Assembly (NCBI GenBank): GCA_019009955.1
Contig: CM032232.1
Span: 76,052,501 to 76,116,500 of the forward strand
Length of the DNA stretch: 64,000 nucleotides
Source of the DNA: Riptortus pedestris
Lineage: Eukaryota; Arthropoda; Insecta; Hemiptera; Alydidae
Reading direction: 5' to 3'
The first letter of the stretch is position 1, and the number at the start of each line of letters is the position of its first letter. A program made the translations under genes and the position numbers. Of the stretch, positions 21,930 to 35,099 are shown one piece after another. The notes under the pieces were generated by a model. That model worked only from the letters and a program-made list of their open reading frames with translations. It searched no databases and had not been told where the DNA came from.

Positions 21930-23750
21930 TTATTATTTTAGAAAGACATTAGAAAAAGTATGCGGCTTATCCACGATTTTACATTCCCTAAATAAAAAGA
22001 ATACCAAAGTTTACGATAAGAGCATGGTCATTAAGAGATTTTTATTCTATATTCAATTTTGAAAATATTTTTGGAACGCTGCTTCAGTATCTTTTTGCTG
22101 ACTCTCTTATGTAAAATTCATCGCAATTAAAACGTTTATCTCGGTATACATTGTATTTAGTTTCTTCACTGTTTAGTTTGTCCTCAACATGACTAAACCT
22201 ATTCCTTATTTTGCCACTGAGCCTTCTTTACATATTTTTCTAACCTCAATTTATTGGGAACTAGTGTATTATAATTAAAAATTAAATATCAGGGCTCCTT
22301 ATTACAATTTCATCATCATTATTGAGGGCCAACATTTATTTCACTTGTATTTCATATTTATTGAGTTTGGAATATATTTGAAACTTTTTCCTTTATATTA
22401 ATAACCATCAAAATGAATGTTTTCTTTTCATGCAATTCAAAAAAATTGTGTTAATTGGCATTTTTTCCCTCTCCATCCTCTATTCTGTTACTTGTTTTTC
22501 GCTTATTGAATGTCGGTAGTTTATAAATTAGGTTAGGTACCTGATTTGGGGGCTGGTGGATATCTGTTATCTCAATGATCTAAGTAGATCAACTCTTCTC
22601 TTCTCTGGGATTTATAATTCCAATTATTGCTGAACGATTTTACACATTCCATTTTTGTTTCCAAATTCTACTTTGATAGTGTGAATTTTTTTTTGAATAC
22701 TTTTAGGGCAGGTCAGCAGGCAAAGTAATTTTTTCTTCAAACAACTAAGGGTTATGGTTACCCTGTTTTTCTTGATATTAACTGTAGTCCTTAACAGAAT
22801 TATCAGCGCAGCTCCAAAATAAGTTTCAAGAGCTACAACAACTTCTCTACTTTTCGTATTGGACTTAGAACTGATCTTATTCTTTTCGTTTGAAAGAGTC
22901 CAATAAAACATTCCCTATGTTACTTTCACTCCAATGTGTATTCACATTCAGTAAGCGGTAATTTATTTTTTAGTATTTCTTTGACTTGTTTTTATGCACT
23001 GGACACTTATGGAGATATGCACCGCATTAGAAGGAAGACTATTTATTAAAAAAAAATGGATGAATTAAATGCTCTAAAAAAAGTATCCAAAGACCGATTA
23101 CTGATAAAATATTCTATAACTCATTCAATTCTTTTATTTGAAGTAAGACTTTTTTTCTGAATTTAGCGAGAAAATAAAGAAAACACGTTTCTATCAACGT
23201 AAAATCGCTCACATTCTGCTTCGCAAAAAAGTAAATATTTATATTGCACAAAAATAAACAAGATATCTGCAATCAGCTGTATTATCAGAGCTCAGAAGGA
23301 ATAGGTGATACGTCAGAAATACTATCTTTGGCCATCACGCCCCCACTGAGTCAGCCCCCGTATTCTGTACCGACTATTTTGAGACCTTTCCCCCACTACG
23401 ATATGCTGTGCTGTTTAAACTATTTGACATTCACCTATAAAAAGTCTTAGCTCTTTGGACGCCAATTAGGACGTGCTCTTACCGACTAGATGACTCATTT
23501 TTGCTCTCGGAAATTTCGCTCTAAATCTATTAAGAACGATATTATTACATTTTCCGAATAGTTCATACTTGTAAGTTAAAACGAAGAGAGAGAGTTCCAC
23601 ACAATAAGGCTCATATGAGGGATATACAATTCAGAACAGAACATACAATTCAATGTAACATGTTTTCTTACTTTAACCCTGTCAGAGGGATTTTTCGGTC
23701 TGACAGAATTTGTCCTATTTATTTATTAGCACTTCTAAGGTAAGGATCAA
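21930..23750. other. AT-rich non-coding stretch
   Basis: No gene or repeat member recognised. The 95-codon minus-strand frame at 22624-22911 is lysine-rich and AT-driven. Confidence 0.4.
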
Positions 23751-23755
23751 TGAAA

Positions 23756-23833
23756 AGGCCTTGTCTTCTACTATTGTTTTTAATTTTATGCAAAGTGCAT
23801 TTTCGGAGTCAGCGCTCCATCGTCAGTGCCTGC
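23756..23833 (-). repeat. Penelope-like/hammerhead-like motif, candidate 2
   Basis: On the minus strand: AGGCACTGACGATGGAGCGC, then TGACTCCGAAA, then ATGCACTTTGCAT. CTGACGA fits the hammerhead box CUGANGA, GGAG/CTCC can form stem II around CGCTGA, GAAA is the second box, and ATGCA/TGCAT forms a neat third hairpin, though one extra A separates it from the box. A sister copy lies at 42634-42714 and a third at 39811-39886. Stem I is not evident, so activity is doubtful. Confidence 0.45.
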
Positions 23834-23839
23834 TGACAA

Positions 23840-25275
23840 ACCAAAACCTTAAGACAATCTAACAATCATAGCATTGCGAACAGTGTAAAAAACAGTCCCA
23901 ACAAAACAAAAACAAAAAATAAAGAATAAAAACATTCAAACCAAAATAAATCCAGGATAAAAACAATAGCAAATTTAATAAATAGTCAACTAATAAAACT
24001 AAAAAAGTTAAAAACGATAAGCGTATGACAAAGATAAAACCTTAAAATCTATAAACTATAAATAAAAGTTAAAAAAAAAAAAATTACAGATAGGAAAACT
24101 ATATAAAAGTATCACGGTGGAGGGGGGGGGGGCTGAAATGCACACCAGAGGAAACGTAATGCAAAATACAACTAAAAAATAAATTAACCACCATATACTA
24201 ATAATATTCCAGATATAGCATTTCTAAGGTTGGACCACATTATATATGAAAATAATGGCTCTCCTTTTTCTAAAACCAATAGTGTAACTCATGGGAACTC
24301 TTAGTCCAGCATCGACTTTCCAAATTCTTCCTGGAATCAATTTAGGCAATTCGACTGGGGCATGTAAACAAGGAATGTGCCTATTTGAGGTAGGAGTTTA
24401 TACACACACGCGTGCGCGTTCAGGCACATCAGAATTTTTTTAGCGGGCTTTATTTCAGCATTAAGATTGATTTAATTTTTGGTCAATCTCAATTTCTGCC
24501 AAATAAACCACATGAGCCCCAATATGCTCCGTTTGATAGAAAGGCCAGCTGACATTTCAGGACGGAGCGAAATATTTCATGATGACAGGTCTTGATACAA
24601 ATACCATTTGAAAGGCTCTGACAGATTTGTGCAGCCTCATCAGATCCTTGACTGCAGTTCCTGTCGTGCAAAGCGTTAACCTGTCGCTATTTATTATCGT
24701 TTAATGACGTGAGAAAATAGTCTCATAGAGTCGAGGGATCAATCCTCTTAGATATCTTTGAGACAATTCAAGGGCAAAGATATCTATCACTTGGGCTATT
24801 CTCTTTGCCTGTCTGTCTTTGTTTCTAAATTGCAAATGAGTCTGCCTGCAGCTATACTGGGAGCAGTTTCACCATCTTAGCCAGTTGTCATTACTTTTCC
24901 TTTGTACACGGTTCATTAGAAGACTAACGAGTAAAAACCATTTGTCTTAATTACTAATTTTTTAAGAATATGTTCTAAAAATTAATTATTTACTTCATTT
25001 TTTTTCTGTAATAGAGAGGGTAGCCAGGTAAAATTGGAAGTACTTTAAATTATAGTCTTTATAGGAATGACAGTTAATACCTAGCATTAGTCAGTCTTCA
25101 CATTCTATTGATAGGATGGGGCTTTTAAAGGTTTATCGTTTGGGTGGCATCGTCTCTTCGATATATACTAATTCTTCCTGACGTTTTCGTTGTTAGTTAA
25201 ATCGCTGTACATATTGAATCAAATTTCTATGATGTCAGAGTCTTTCCTGATCTCTGGAAAAACGACAGGGCTTTA
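23840..25275. other. Non-coding stretch with A-rich block and G-run
   Basis: The segment 23880-24090 is unusually A-rich on the plus strand and is followed by a run of 10-12 G near 24121-24133. The rest is featureless. No gene supported. Confidence 0.4.
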
Positions 25276-25278
25276 GAT

Positions 25279-25782
25279 AAAAAAGTCTGTCACGCAGAGG
25301 TTTGGTAAACTGAGTAGATTTCCCACGTGAAGTTTTCCAATAGAGTAATCTGCATACTAGTAACAGTAGGGGTATCGAGTCTCTAAAACAATTTCACGAG
25401 AGCCGAACAGTAACGGAAACGACCAAACTAGCTTTCTGAGGAAAGTCCCGAATAGATCCGGCTTCAGCCGTCCTTAACTCAGTTATCAGGCACACACTTA
25501 ATAAAAATGCACATATCTCGGTTAATATTCAAGATAGAGAATATATATTAATACAATATTTATAGTAAATTTAATTTGTAATAAGATTGGTCCCATACAC
25601 TTTTTCGATCCGACTCATAATAACGGAGATATTTTGGTTTTCGAAAATCTCTCCTCTAAACTCCTCCTCCCACTGGTCTGGTTCCAGCCATTATCGAACT
25701 TGATCTTACTTTTTACATAAGACGATTAAATATCGAGTTTAGTAACGATTAAACAAAAGTTGTGGCCGCTAGAGCATTAACA

Positions 25783-25847
<65 letters not shown>

Positions 25848-25958
25848 GAACGGACCTCATTTTCGTCATATCCTGGGTAGGATCGATGGACATTTGAAGA
25901 AATTTTTCGAAAAACGCCTGAACCTTAATAGCTGATTTCCCTTAAGGGAAATCTACTA
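25279..25958 (+). mobile_element. HINE-like element, full length
   Basis: The 5' end is AAAAGTCTGTCACGCAGAGG and GTAGATTTCCCACGTGAAG. The interior matches copy 2 (ATATCTCGGTTAATATTCAAG, GTTGTGGCCGCTAGAGC) but lacks both homopolymer runs. The uninterrupted (TA)n is at 25786-25842. The 3' end is GATTTCCCTTAAGGGAAATC then TACTAA. The 3' half of the CGCGTCATGAG block is shortened. Confidence 0.65.
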
Positions 25959-25959
25959 A

Positions 25960-26630
25960 TATACATAGACGGAGGAATGGCTCTCTAAAATTGTTAAGGC
26001 CCAGTGTAATTTTCTCATGTCCTGCAGAATGTAAACTAGTATTGTCGTGTTGACGTACACAACAAATCAGCTTTAACCTGCATAGCTAGTAGCTCTTGAA
26101 GGATTAGCCGCTCGAATATTGGTCAAGGACATTAATTTACAAGAGCTTCCCTTCCACGTTCTCTTTACTTCACAATTCAATTTGTCCTTCAATTGCCTAA
26201 CGACGCTGAGTGTGTTTGGGTGAAATAATTGCAACCACACCTCATTGGTCTGCTAATTGGAAGCTAAAGAAATTAGGCGTGCACCTTTCTTCGACACGAA
26301 TCTAGGTCTTCTTGAAGCACGAATTCGCCCGTTGCAAGGACCAAACCAGCAAGTAAGTTCAATTTCAGCTTTCTGAAGTTTGTCGGTACTTTATACAACT
26401 CTTAATATCCCAGATGCCTTAGCTTAAAATAATTTTATTGAACATTTGACGATCGGGAGTGACCTAATCCCCTAAGATATTTACTGTACATTACACATAA
26501 CTATGAAAGTTATTTTGGAAATATCAATCAAATTAATAAAATTTCTAGATATAACAAAGAAGAAAAGAAAAGGGATTTAGCGTCTTCTGAGAACTATAAG
26601 AATGGGAATTTGGATGAACTAATTTTAGAT
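25960..26630. other. Non-coding stretch
   Basis: Of mixed composition and less AT-rich than average at 26020-26340, but I see no gene, splice-flanked frame or repeat. Confidence 0.35.
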
Positions 26631-26633
26631 ATT

Positions 26634-26740
26634 AAAGAAACGACCCTAATAATAAATTCCTATTGCACAGTTGAGAATCGAACGCACGACTTTGGGTTTG
26701 GCAGGTAAGACAAAATTACATGGATAACCTAGAGCCCTAA
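26634..26740 (-). repeat. SINE head type 2 with start of body
   Basis: Minus strand: TTAGGGCTCTAGGTTATCC, GTCTTACCTGCCAAACCC, GTCGTGCGTTCGATTCTCAAC (B-box GCGTTCGATTC), then TGCAATAGGAATTTATTATTAG, which is the beginning of the shared body. The unit stops there, so it is 3'-truncated. Confidence 0.6.
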
Positions 26741-26821
26741 AAATAAATTAATTTTTAAAAAATCTTTAGTCGGGACCATATGACTTATTTGTACTTTTAC
26801 TAAATTAAAATTATTAAATTA

Positions 26822-27003
26822 TTATTAACGTAGACTTTTTGCAACTAAGGCTAATTGGGATGTGTTTCTACAGGTTACTATCATTTTCTAGCCAGGGTGG
26901 GACTAAGGATTTTATTTAATGAACTCTGTCATTAAATAAATTATTATTGTCCAGGCGGGAATCGAACTCGCCACTCTTGGTTTACCATGACTAACGACTT
27001 CGA
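26822..27003 (-). repeat. tRNA-derived SINE, head type 1, near full length
   Basis: Minus strand: GTTAGTCATGGTAAACC and GTGGCGAGTTCGATTCCCGC (head), CTGGACAATAATAATTTATTT, CTCATTAAATAAAATCC and CCTTAGTCCCACCCTGGCTAG, and the 3' end TTGCAAAAAGTCTACGTTAATAA. It lies between two type-2 head fragments, making this a small SINE cluster. Confidence 0.75.
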
Positions 27004-27034
27004 TAACTCATTAATAATTTCAATTATTTTTGGG

Positions 27035-27105
27035 ACCCTAGTTATTCATGTGAGTTTGTCTTACCTGCCAAACCTAAAGTCGTGCGTTCGATTCTCAACT
27101 ATTAT
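27035..27105 (+). repeat. SINE head type 2 fragment
   Basis: Plus strand: GGGACCCTAGTTATTCATG, GTTTGTCTTACCTGCCAAAC and GTCGTGCGTTCGATTCTCAAC, nearly identical to the head at 26634-26740 but inverted relative to it. No body follows. Confidence 0.55.
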
Positions 27106-27109
27106 TTAC

Positions 27110-29135
27110 TAAATTAAATGAACGAAATGTTTGGTTGCACTTAATTTAAAATAGTTTCAGTTGCAAGTAATAACAATATCTCCGTTCCAATGGACTGGAT
27201 CGAAAAATGTCATATAACATAACTTATACATCTTTTCACGATAAAGAAAAAAGATCCTATACAAATTTTTAGCATCTTTAATACGTTAGAAGAAATTTAG
27301 AATTTTTTATTTTATCATTAAAGTACCCCCTCTCTCTAAGTTGATTTTGATATTTAATTACAATGTTCTATGGATAATCGTTTATAGTTATGTGATGTGT
27401 CCACACGTCATGATAAAACCAGACAAAATGGGCTCAGGGAGGGTCCAAACACATAACTCTTTTGAAATCTGAAACCCGGGAATTTTCGAGTTTACAATAC
27501 TTCCTTTTCTTTGTGCAAGGAACTAAAAATATGTTTTTGTCAATATATTTATACTGTATAACATATATACAATATATATCGACAGTTTTGACCAGCAACC
27601 TCGTATGTCAAAAAATTATAAATCCTGATTTTTGCTTACTTATATTAATTGTACTGTTCTTGATGTTCTGGTATGTTTGAAGTCTATATTCAAAACTATT
27701 TTATATTATTCACCTGTACTTTGAAATAATTGGAAGTAATATATCAATATTTTCATATACTGAATGATTTAATCAACACTGTCGATAAATAATATATAAA
27801 TAACTTTAAATTTAATAGCTACCGTAGGAATCCATTAAATCCATTAGAGACTTCCTAGGCAGTCCAGGAAGACTTGTGCTAAGTACTCTTCAAATTAAAA
27901 CATGAAAACTATTTGATAAATTCTCCTGAGATAAAAATTAATCTAAATCTGCATGCCCTGATAGAATGATTTTCATAATGGAATGATGGTATACACACTT
28001 CTCAATTCAAGCGTTTGATTAATGAAAAGAGAAAAACTAACTTGCTTTAGACGAATTCAAATATTTGCCGTAGACACAAAGCTTTATATGACGCCTATGC
28101 TATGAATCAAAAACAAGGAATTTAAATAAGATGAGCAAAGACATTACGCTTAGGAGTGTTATGTGATGTATGTATACTTAAGCTAATTATTTAATTAGGA
28201 AAATTAATTTTGTATTATGATTTAAATTTGATGAGTAGCAAGACCTATTAATGCTGAATGAGAAAAGAAAAATAAGTAAATCTTGACATTTGATATTCTT
28301 GATAGATTTTCAAAGAGTAGGAACAAGTCGGAAAACAGGGAGTCCCTGCAACTACGTCAATGATCAAATCTCACATTAAAATCAATGTTTCTTCAGCAAG
28401 CGCCCCACTCTAACGAAAGTTGATATTTAAACTGGGTATTAGAAGTAGATTCGGGAGGTGGGTAAAAATTGAGCTAGATAGGGGTTTCCTGAAGGCCGTA
28501 ATAAAAAAAAAAAACAGTTAATATTTGGGAAGCAAGACTACAAATAAAATAACTGAAGGGTACTTATTTGATAGTACCATCTTCAAGACAGGAATGGTGT
28601 ATATTACATGAAATATTTGATAAATCGTTTCAGGGACACGACAACTTTAATTAATTTCCTTAGAGGAAATCCGACGAAGAGAAACGCAATTAGGAGAAAG
28701 TAACAAACTTAGAAAAACATTCGTCATTTGATTGCACTATCAGTTAATCAGACAATAACTTGTATTTATATCTTTCGCGTCCTACGTCAGAAAGATTGTT
28801 TTGATTGGAACCATACAAGTCACTTTCCTCGCTCATATGAAGTTATTTTTAACTTTACTACAACGTATTACGACCCACTGTCATGGTGACAGAACGAGGG
28901 ATTTCATTTGACCTATATACGAATCTATAAATAGATAAAGGAAGTAGTAATACTCATCTTTAATACGGTTGGATTAAACATGTTACTTGTAAACAGATTT
29001 TAATGAAATTTCAATTATTTATCTCAGTTTTTACTAGAGTCATGTGGTTTTTAAATTATCTATCATTAATTGAACAAATATTCTCATAATGAGACTACTG
29101 TGGTGGCGGTCAAACCCCTCCAACTTGTCTCAACA
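27110..29135. other. AT-rich non-coding stretch
   Basis: No gene supported. A faint HINE-like trace (TCTCCGTT...GATCGAAAAATGTC) near 27180-27215 is too short to annotate. Confidence 0.4.
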
Positions 29136-29137
29136 TT

Positions 29138-29248
29138 TTTAGCAGATTTCTCTTAAGGGAAATCAGCTATTAAGGTTGTAATCGTGACGCGATTTTCGAA
29201 AATTGTTTTCGATCCTACTAGTAGATGACGAAAATGAGGTCCGTTCCA

Positions 29249-29304
<56 letters not shown>

Positions 29305-29771
29305 TATCTTTCTATCTATATTTTTGTTTTGGCAGTTTTTGTCTTATCGTTAACAAACTTGTTATATAATCATTTTATATAAAAAGATTGATCGAGTTCG
29401 TTAACTGCTGTAATCGGGCAAGGGGGAGGGGGATTTCGAAAATTCTTAATATCTCCTTTATTATGCGTTCGGTCGAAAAATTGTATAGAACCAATCTTAT
29501 TGAAAATGTAATGTTCTATAAATATTGTTATGTACATTTTTCACTATCTTGATTATTAACCGAGATACTTCCATTTTTTTAGTTTTTGGTCTTTATTAAA
29601 CCCCCACTCCTATATATCTCATATTAAAAATATGTTATGAAGTACTTTATTTGAAGCCTAAATACCAAATATTGTTCTCATCTGACTTTTACTTTTTGTG
29701 ATAAATAAAAATACGTAACACAAGTGGGAAATCTGCTTAGTTAACGCATCCCCTGCGTCATTGACTTTTTT
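29138..29771 (-). mobile_element. HINE-like element, full length, minus strand
   Basis: The window reads TTAGCAGATTTCTCTTAAGG at the left (3' terminal palindrome), GACGAAAATGAGGTCCGTTC, a (TA)n (29254-29295), GTTTAAT/ATGCGTTC interior blocks, and GTGGGAAATCTGCTTAG then CGCATCCCCTGCGTCA at the right (5' end). The interior is more diverged than in copy 2. Confidence 0.6.
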
Positions 29772-29774
29772 CGT

Positions 29775-32080
29775 TCGTTTGCGTAATGAAATAATATAAA
29801 ACCGTTTGTTTTAAGCGAATTGGGATAGCTCCAGCTATGAGTTTATGAAACTCAGTATGTTAGCTTAATTTCAAATATATATTTTTGGTATACAGTAAAA
29901 TTGGTTGTTATGTGAGGTAGGGGAAGGAAATTCAAAAAGAAACATTTCTACATTTCTCTTAAGCTTATGAAAAATATGTGCATATCTATATAGAAATACC
30001 TACAAATTATGTTCTAAAAATCGTTTTGATACGACGTATGCGTCGACATATATTCATGATAATGAACTTTTAATACTTAAATACACGAGGAAATTAGCAG
30101 ATTTGCTGCTAAGTAGCTTATGCTTTGAGGGATTCCATAGAGAAAATTTTCTCTGTTTATCAAATGTAAATGTCAAGTTCTTGGAAGAAAATTTGTCAAC
30201 AAGAGAAGAATCTGAGACAGAACGTTTAAAGTAAATATTTCTGCATAATCGGAACCACCCACGGCCTAACCCTCTAAATGTTTTACCGAGGCAAATTTTA
30301 GGCAGATCTCTTCCGGAAGAGAATTTTGAAGAGGGCTGATTTGTGAATCGGAGAGGATAGGCCTCTCCTGGAAGAGGCATTTCTGCTGACTGACAAATAA
30401 TGGTGATGGCCTCCAATATCTTGTCCTTTATTTATGAAGGTGAATTTTTCTTAAATACCCAAGCCTGTTCCTTCTTCTGATTCATCCACCTTCTCCTCCT
30501 GCCCGTGATATGAATGGATGCCTCTTCTCCTTATTCCTTCTTTTTATCAATGGCCTTCGAGAGTCAAGAGTCACGTCTTTCAGTCACAGCTCCCGTCATT
30601 CAAAGTCACGGTTTTCACATCTTTCACCCCTTCTCATTGTGGCTTCCTCCGTCATCTCGCTTTATCTCCTCTTTACATCTCTCTATCGGCTCTGTGTGAC
30701 CTGCTCTGCATATCAAAAGGTATCAGTTTGTCTTTGTTTTCCTTTTTTGTCTACTTTATTGGATTATTTATTGGAAGTTCACGACGGAAGATGCTAATGA
30801 CACTTTGTGTCCCTGACGCACACCATCTTTGCTTAAAGATTTTGAACATAATTATCTAATAAAATTTTGAAATAGGATAGATCCTTAATAAAAAGGGGAA
30901 TTTGAAATTCAAAGTAACATTAGAAACTGCGGTTAAGGAACTTTCTATTAATTTCAGGGTAGACAAATGCCAAATTTGTTGTTGATAATTTTTATTTGTA
31001 TATTTAACTATGACTATCATCAAAAATAAAATGAAATTTCTTACTCGTCCAACTTAATTAAAATCATATCGCTCAAACTAAAAAATATTTTAGGATTGAT
31101 ATCAAAGGTAGACTCTTAGAATAAGAGTTGATCCCTCATGAGAGAGAAAACCGAAATGAAGATGTTTGGTGTCGCTAATGAGTAGGACAGATTGAGGATC
31201 GGAATCAACACCAAACAAGTGGTTTTGTATGTTGGATGAACCTTTCTATTGAATAACAGAGACCGTGGTCTTTAGCCCGTGTAGAAAACATAGAGAATCA
31301 GTGTTGTGTGGTCCTCCAGGATAAGATTAGATCCTGACAGAAATTGCTGGATTATTTAATGAATGAAGTGTGCGTGTTAGGATCCGCAACTGGTGATTAC
31401 TAGTGACTGACGGACTGGTTGTTTTAGCTATATGGTAGTGCACCTGGTCGTAGATTATCTCATCTGGCACACACGGAAATCTCCGTCAGTTCTAAACCAT
31501 TTATACAAACTCTCTTGAAATGTTTGGGTAGGCGCTGTTAAATTTTTCGTTGAGGGAACGAGGTGCAATGTAGCATTGGGTAAGAGTAAAATTGATTAGT
31601 CTAGTGTGCTGAAATGTTGTTTGATGACAGACATTTCTGATTTTGAGAAGAGAAAACAAAGCGAAAGAAGATGATAACAAATGCATGCTCAGGTTTTCCG
31701 AATAAGAGAGAATTTACCCTAGATGCCAAAATGTTTAGATGCATAAGACGACGGACGAAGAACTTCAGACAACAGCTTCAATGTTTCTTCGCTGTTGCTG
31801 CATTGAAAATGCGTCAGTGAGAAAATGCACTTTTGGCAAAATTGGTGAGATAAAAATACAAAATCAGTTGGATTCCAGAGCAAGATAAAAAATGACGCTA
31901 GAGGGATGCAACAACTAAATACTGTTTTAAAATACTTTACAAACATATGTTTACAGTCCCGAATTTGGCGGTGGCTATGCTGGCAATGTTTATGACTCTG
32001 TGATAAGGGACTGATCGATTGATAAGCGAGAAGAAGCATATAAGGAGACACAAGGAGAGTAAGGTTAGACCGTGATGGGA
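29775..32080. other. Non-coding stretch with overlapping open frames
   Basis: Frames of 95-121 codons occur on both strands (30054-30416 minus, 30510-30859 plus in three frames, 31719-32084 minus). Their composition follows C/T- or A/T-rich DNA, they overlap each other, and none has recognisable motifs or good splice sites. I do not call them genes. Confidence 0.35.
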
Positions 32081-32089
32081 GCAAAAGGG

Positions 32090-32290
32090 AGACGCCCTAT
32101 ACCTAGGGCAAGGGACTCTGGGGCCCGCGTATCGATCCGAGGCGATAAGGGCCTGCTTCGCCGAAAACGCTATCAGCGACGCGTCACCCGGTGGAGGGGG
32201 TATATGACGTAACTCTCCATTCATCCCTGGCTATTGATTCGCTAGTAGCCTGGTCAAGGTCACACGCGCTCCTTCATTCATGACTTCCAG
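32090..32290. promoter_or_regulatory. GC-rich island with CRE-like and TCAAGGTCA sites
   Basis: CpG-containing and clearly GC-richer than its flanks (GGGGCCCGCGTATCGATCCG; GCGACGCGTCACCCGGTGGA). It contains TGACGTAA (32205-32212, CRE-like) and TCAAGGTCA (32253-32261), the extended half-site bound by monomeric nuclear receptors of the FTZ-F1/ERR type. There is no matching exon. A distal enhancer or alternative promoter is possible; so is chance. Confidence 0.25.
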
Positions 32291-32299
32291 CCCATGCTC

Positions 32300-33525
32300 C
32301 CCAAATGCCACAGCTTTCACAGATTTTACTACAACCTTACTACTAACTCAATTCAACAAATCCTTCAACTCGTGAATGTAAATAATAGATTAGATTTACA
32401 ACTTTTCGTGAGAAAACAGCAGCGGTGCTGTCATTACATCAAAGTCAGTTGCAGCCAAATATCCACGTGCTAACAGAACAAAACAAGTAAAAAATGTATG
32501 TATTGTAAATTAATAAAATTCACACTACGCCATTGTGCAATGACAAACGTCAAAAGGATAGTTTTTGTAAACATAGGTCATGTTTCATTAAGAATTAGTG
32601 TTTACTATCAATTTAATGTTGAATTCTTTATGATGAAGTGTATAGTTTTATTAGAAAGTATCTGGAGAATATTAAAAGTACTTTACATTGAGGTTGTGCA
32701 AACTCTTATTCTATTCCTTATTCTCCCCTTAGAAAGAAGAATATGTAAACAATGCATGAACATTAAACTGTGCGTGATACATTTAGAGATATATTAACTT
32801 TAAGTGTAAATTGCTGAGCAGGGTAAGATAAAAAGCGGAAAAAAAAATTTCAATTATGCAAAGTTACAGTAAAACGTCTAAAGCAAAAATTGAAGTAAAT
32901 AGCTTGTTTGTCTAAACCTATGCAGTCATAAGGGGAATATTTTACTCTTTCTCCTTAGGCCATTAACTTTATCTTTTGATTTACATAGAAGACTTAAAAG
33001 TTAAATTTGCAAATCAAAAATAAATCATATTTACACGTACATTCACTAGTTAATGTTGACTTACCCATGATAGCTGTTGCTGTTGTTGTCAGAAACAAGA
33101 AATGTTAACTTACACACCACACCCGCACCTGTTGACTGAATGTTGAAATATCCAGTTAATAAGATTTTCCGGTGATTGCACCAAGAGGAATCCGTTATTG
33201 TATTTTAATTTTCTGTGAGCAGTGATAAATGTATTTAATACATTCTTGAATTATGTTTTGATCATTTTTATAGTAGATTGTGACACTAAAATATTGTGAT
33301 TTCTGCTTAATAGAAAAGTCAATGAAGTTTCTTTTTTCTTTAATCAATCTATTACTATTTAGCACCCGCTTAATTTGTTCCCCCCCAAACTAAAATATGA
33401 GTATAGTAATTATTTTATATATTGCTTGGTGTCAAATGTAACCATATTCAAAGGCTACTGATGGAAAAGTGGAAATCCGAATGTAAGAGTTCAGAATCCC
33501 ATCATCATCAGAAATAGTTCGTGAC
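32300..33525. other. AT-rich non-coding stretch
   Basis: No gene or repeat recognised. Confidence 0.4.
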
Positions 33526-33527
33526 AG

Positions 33528-34093
33528 AAAAAATGTTCGTCAAGAAGGGGATGAGTAAAAAAAGCAGATTTCCCACATACTTGATTTACACAATACTGAT
33601 CTCGTATAAATAAAAAAAATTGAATGGCGTAGGAGTTTTTGCTGTTGTGAGAGTTGGGGGGTTTACTGAAAACTGAAAATAAGAAAGTAACAGTAACTCG
33701 TTTAATATTTGAGTTATGAAAATATGTATGGAATTCCCCTTCATGCTAAGGCCTCCCCCATTCCTGCCATATTTCAGGTATTAACGAATATAATCTTTAG
33801 TGTACAATAAAACTGTTAAATGTCGAGTATGCTATAGATCAAATGTTGAGTCAAAAAATAAAATCTTGACGTCGTCACACACCGTATTTTTATGCATCTC
33901 ATCTAACTCTTGAAACAATATTTGGTATATAAGCTTAGAATAAGCCGTTTCATGATATATTTGCTTATTGTTAAACTGCAATTACCAATGGAGGAGCGGG
34001 GGGGGGGGGTACTGAACGCTGAAAATAAAAAGCCAAACTCTCGGTTAATATTCAAGATAGATTGAAATATATATATTTAATTATTTATATATA
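33528..34093 (+). mobile_element. HINE-like element, left part, interrupted by Helitron copy 2
   Basis: The 5' end AAAAAATGTTCGTCAAGAAGGGG and AAAGCAGATTTCCCACATAC is worn. The G-run/GGGTTTACTGAAAACTGAAAA block occurs at 33655-33680. A second version of the same block (G-run 33996-34006, TACTGAACGCTGAAAA, TCTCGGTTAATATTCAAG) follows at 33990-34070. Two HINE left parts are therefore fused head to tail before the Helitron. Confidence 0.55.
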
Positions 34094-34673
34094 TCTTTAT
34101 ATAACTTTACTTGTGTATGTCACTGAACTCCTCCTAAACGGCTGGACCGATTTGAATGAATTGTTTTGAATACGTTTGGGTGACGCCCTGGATGGTTTAG
34201 ATTCACAAATCAGCCCGTCAGATGGTACAGGAGTGGGGGTTGTAAGGGAGGCTTAAAATTAAAAATAGCGATATTTCGTTTCCTATTGGTTTTTCGGCAA
34301 ATATACACAGGATAAAAGTTGTTTATTTTGTTATTTAGAGTAACTTTTGTTATATTCACTTTTGTTATATTACAAAGTATAAAAGAGATATACAATAAAA
34401 AATTAAAGTGGGAGCCAACAATTTTATTGGGCACTAACGATTGAACTGAACTTAACAAAACTTTATATGCAAATTATCATTTATTCTTCCACGATTATAA
34501 CCTATATTAAATTGTGTTGGTTCGAACGGGAGTGGGGGTAAGGGAGGCTTGAATAAAAAATTCGCGATATTTCATTTTCTATTTGTTTTTAGGCAAAGGT
34601 GCACAAAACTATTAAATTTCATATCCTAATCGCTTGAAATATCATGCAGGACAACGTCTTTCGGGTCCGCTAG
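34094..34673 (+). mobile_element. Non-autonomous Helitron, copy 2, complete
   Basis: It starts with TC (TCTTTATATAAC) after an A and ends GGTCCGCTAG before a T, the A|T target and TC...CTRR ends of Helitrons. CACTGAACTCCTCCTAAACG and GGACCGATTTGAATGAATT mark the left end. The terminal hairpin is GGAC/GTCC as in copy 1, to which it is closely similar throughout apart from small deletions. It is 580 bp, non-coding, and splits a HINE. Confidence 0.85.
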
Positions 34674-35063
34674 TATATAATATAAATAGATTGATTGAAA
34701 ATTGTAAGGAACAGTCTTTTTAGAAAATTCTATTTGCAAGGAGATTGGTTATATAAAATGTTTCGAACCGGCTGAAAGTAATGGAGATTTTTTGAATTTT
34801 AGATATACTCTTTGTCGACCCCCCCCCCCTCTCGGTCCAATTTCACCCGTTGACGAACTTGATCTTTAGTTTTACAAGAAACGCTTGGCAACGATCAAAC
34901 AATAAATGCGACCTCTAGAGTAGCGCCACTCGAACATACCTATATATTTAATTGTCAACGTACCTCATTTTCGTCATCACGTAAGCAGGAACGCTGGAAA
35001 CTTTTCAAAAGTTGCGTCATTACTCAACCTCAATCGCTGTTTCCCCTTATGTTTTGCTGAAAC
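34674..35063 (+). mobile_element. HINE-like element, right part after Helitron
   Basis: Continuation of the element begun at 33528: CGAACCGGCTGAAAGTAATGG, a C-run (34819-34828), GACGAACTTGATCTTTAG, ACCTCATTTTCGTCATCACG, and a worn terminal CAATCGCTGTTTCCCCTTATG. The (TA)n is largely gone. Confidence 0.55.
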
Positions 35064-35099
35064 ACTACTGAAAAAGGTAGCTACTGAGCTAGACAGGGG

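Noticed and set aside
26634..27105. Functional tRNA genes
   Set aside because: Good B-boxes are present, but acceptor and anticodon stems do not close and SINE body sequence follows; these are SINE heads.
29775..32084. Frames of 95-121 codons (30054-30416 minus, 30510-30859 plus, 31719-32224 minus)
   Set aside because: They overlap in several frames, follow local C/T or A/T bias, and show no motifs or reliable splice sites.
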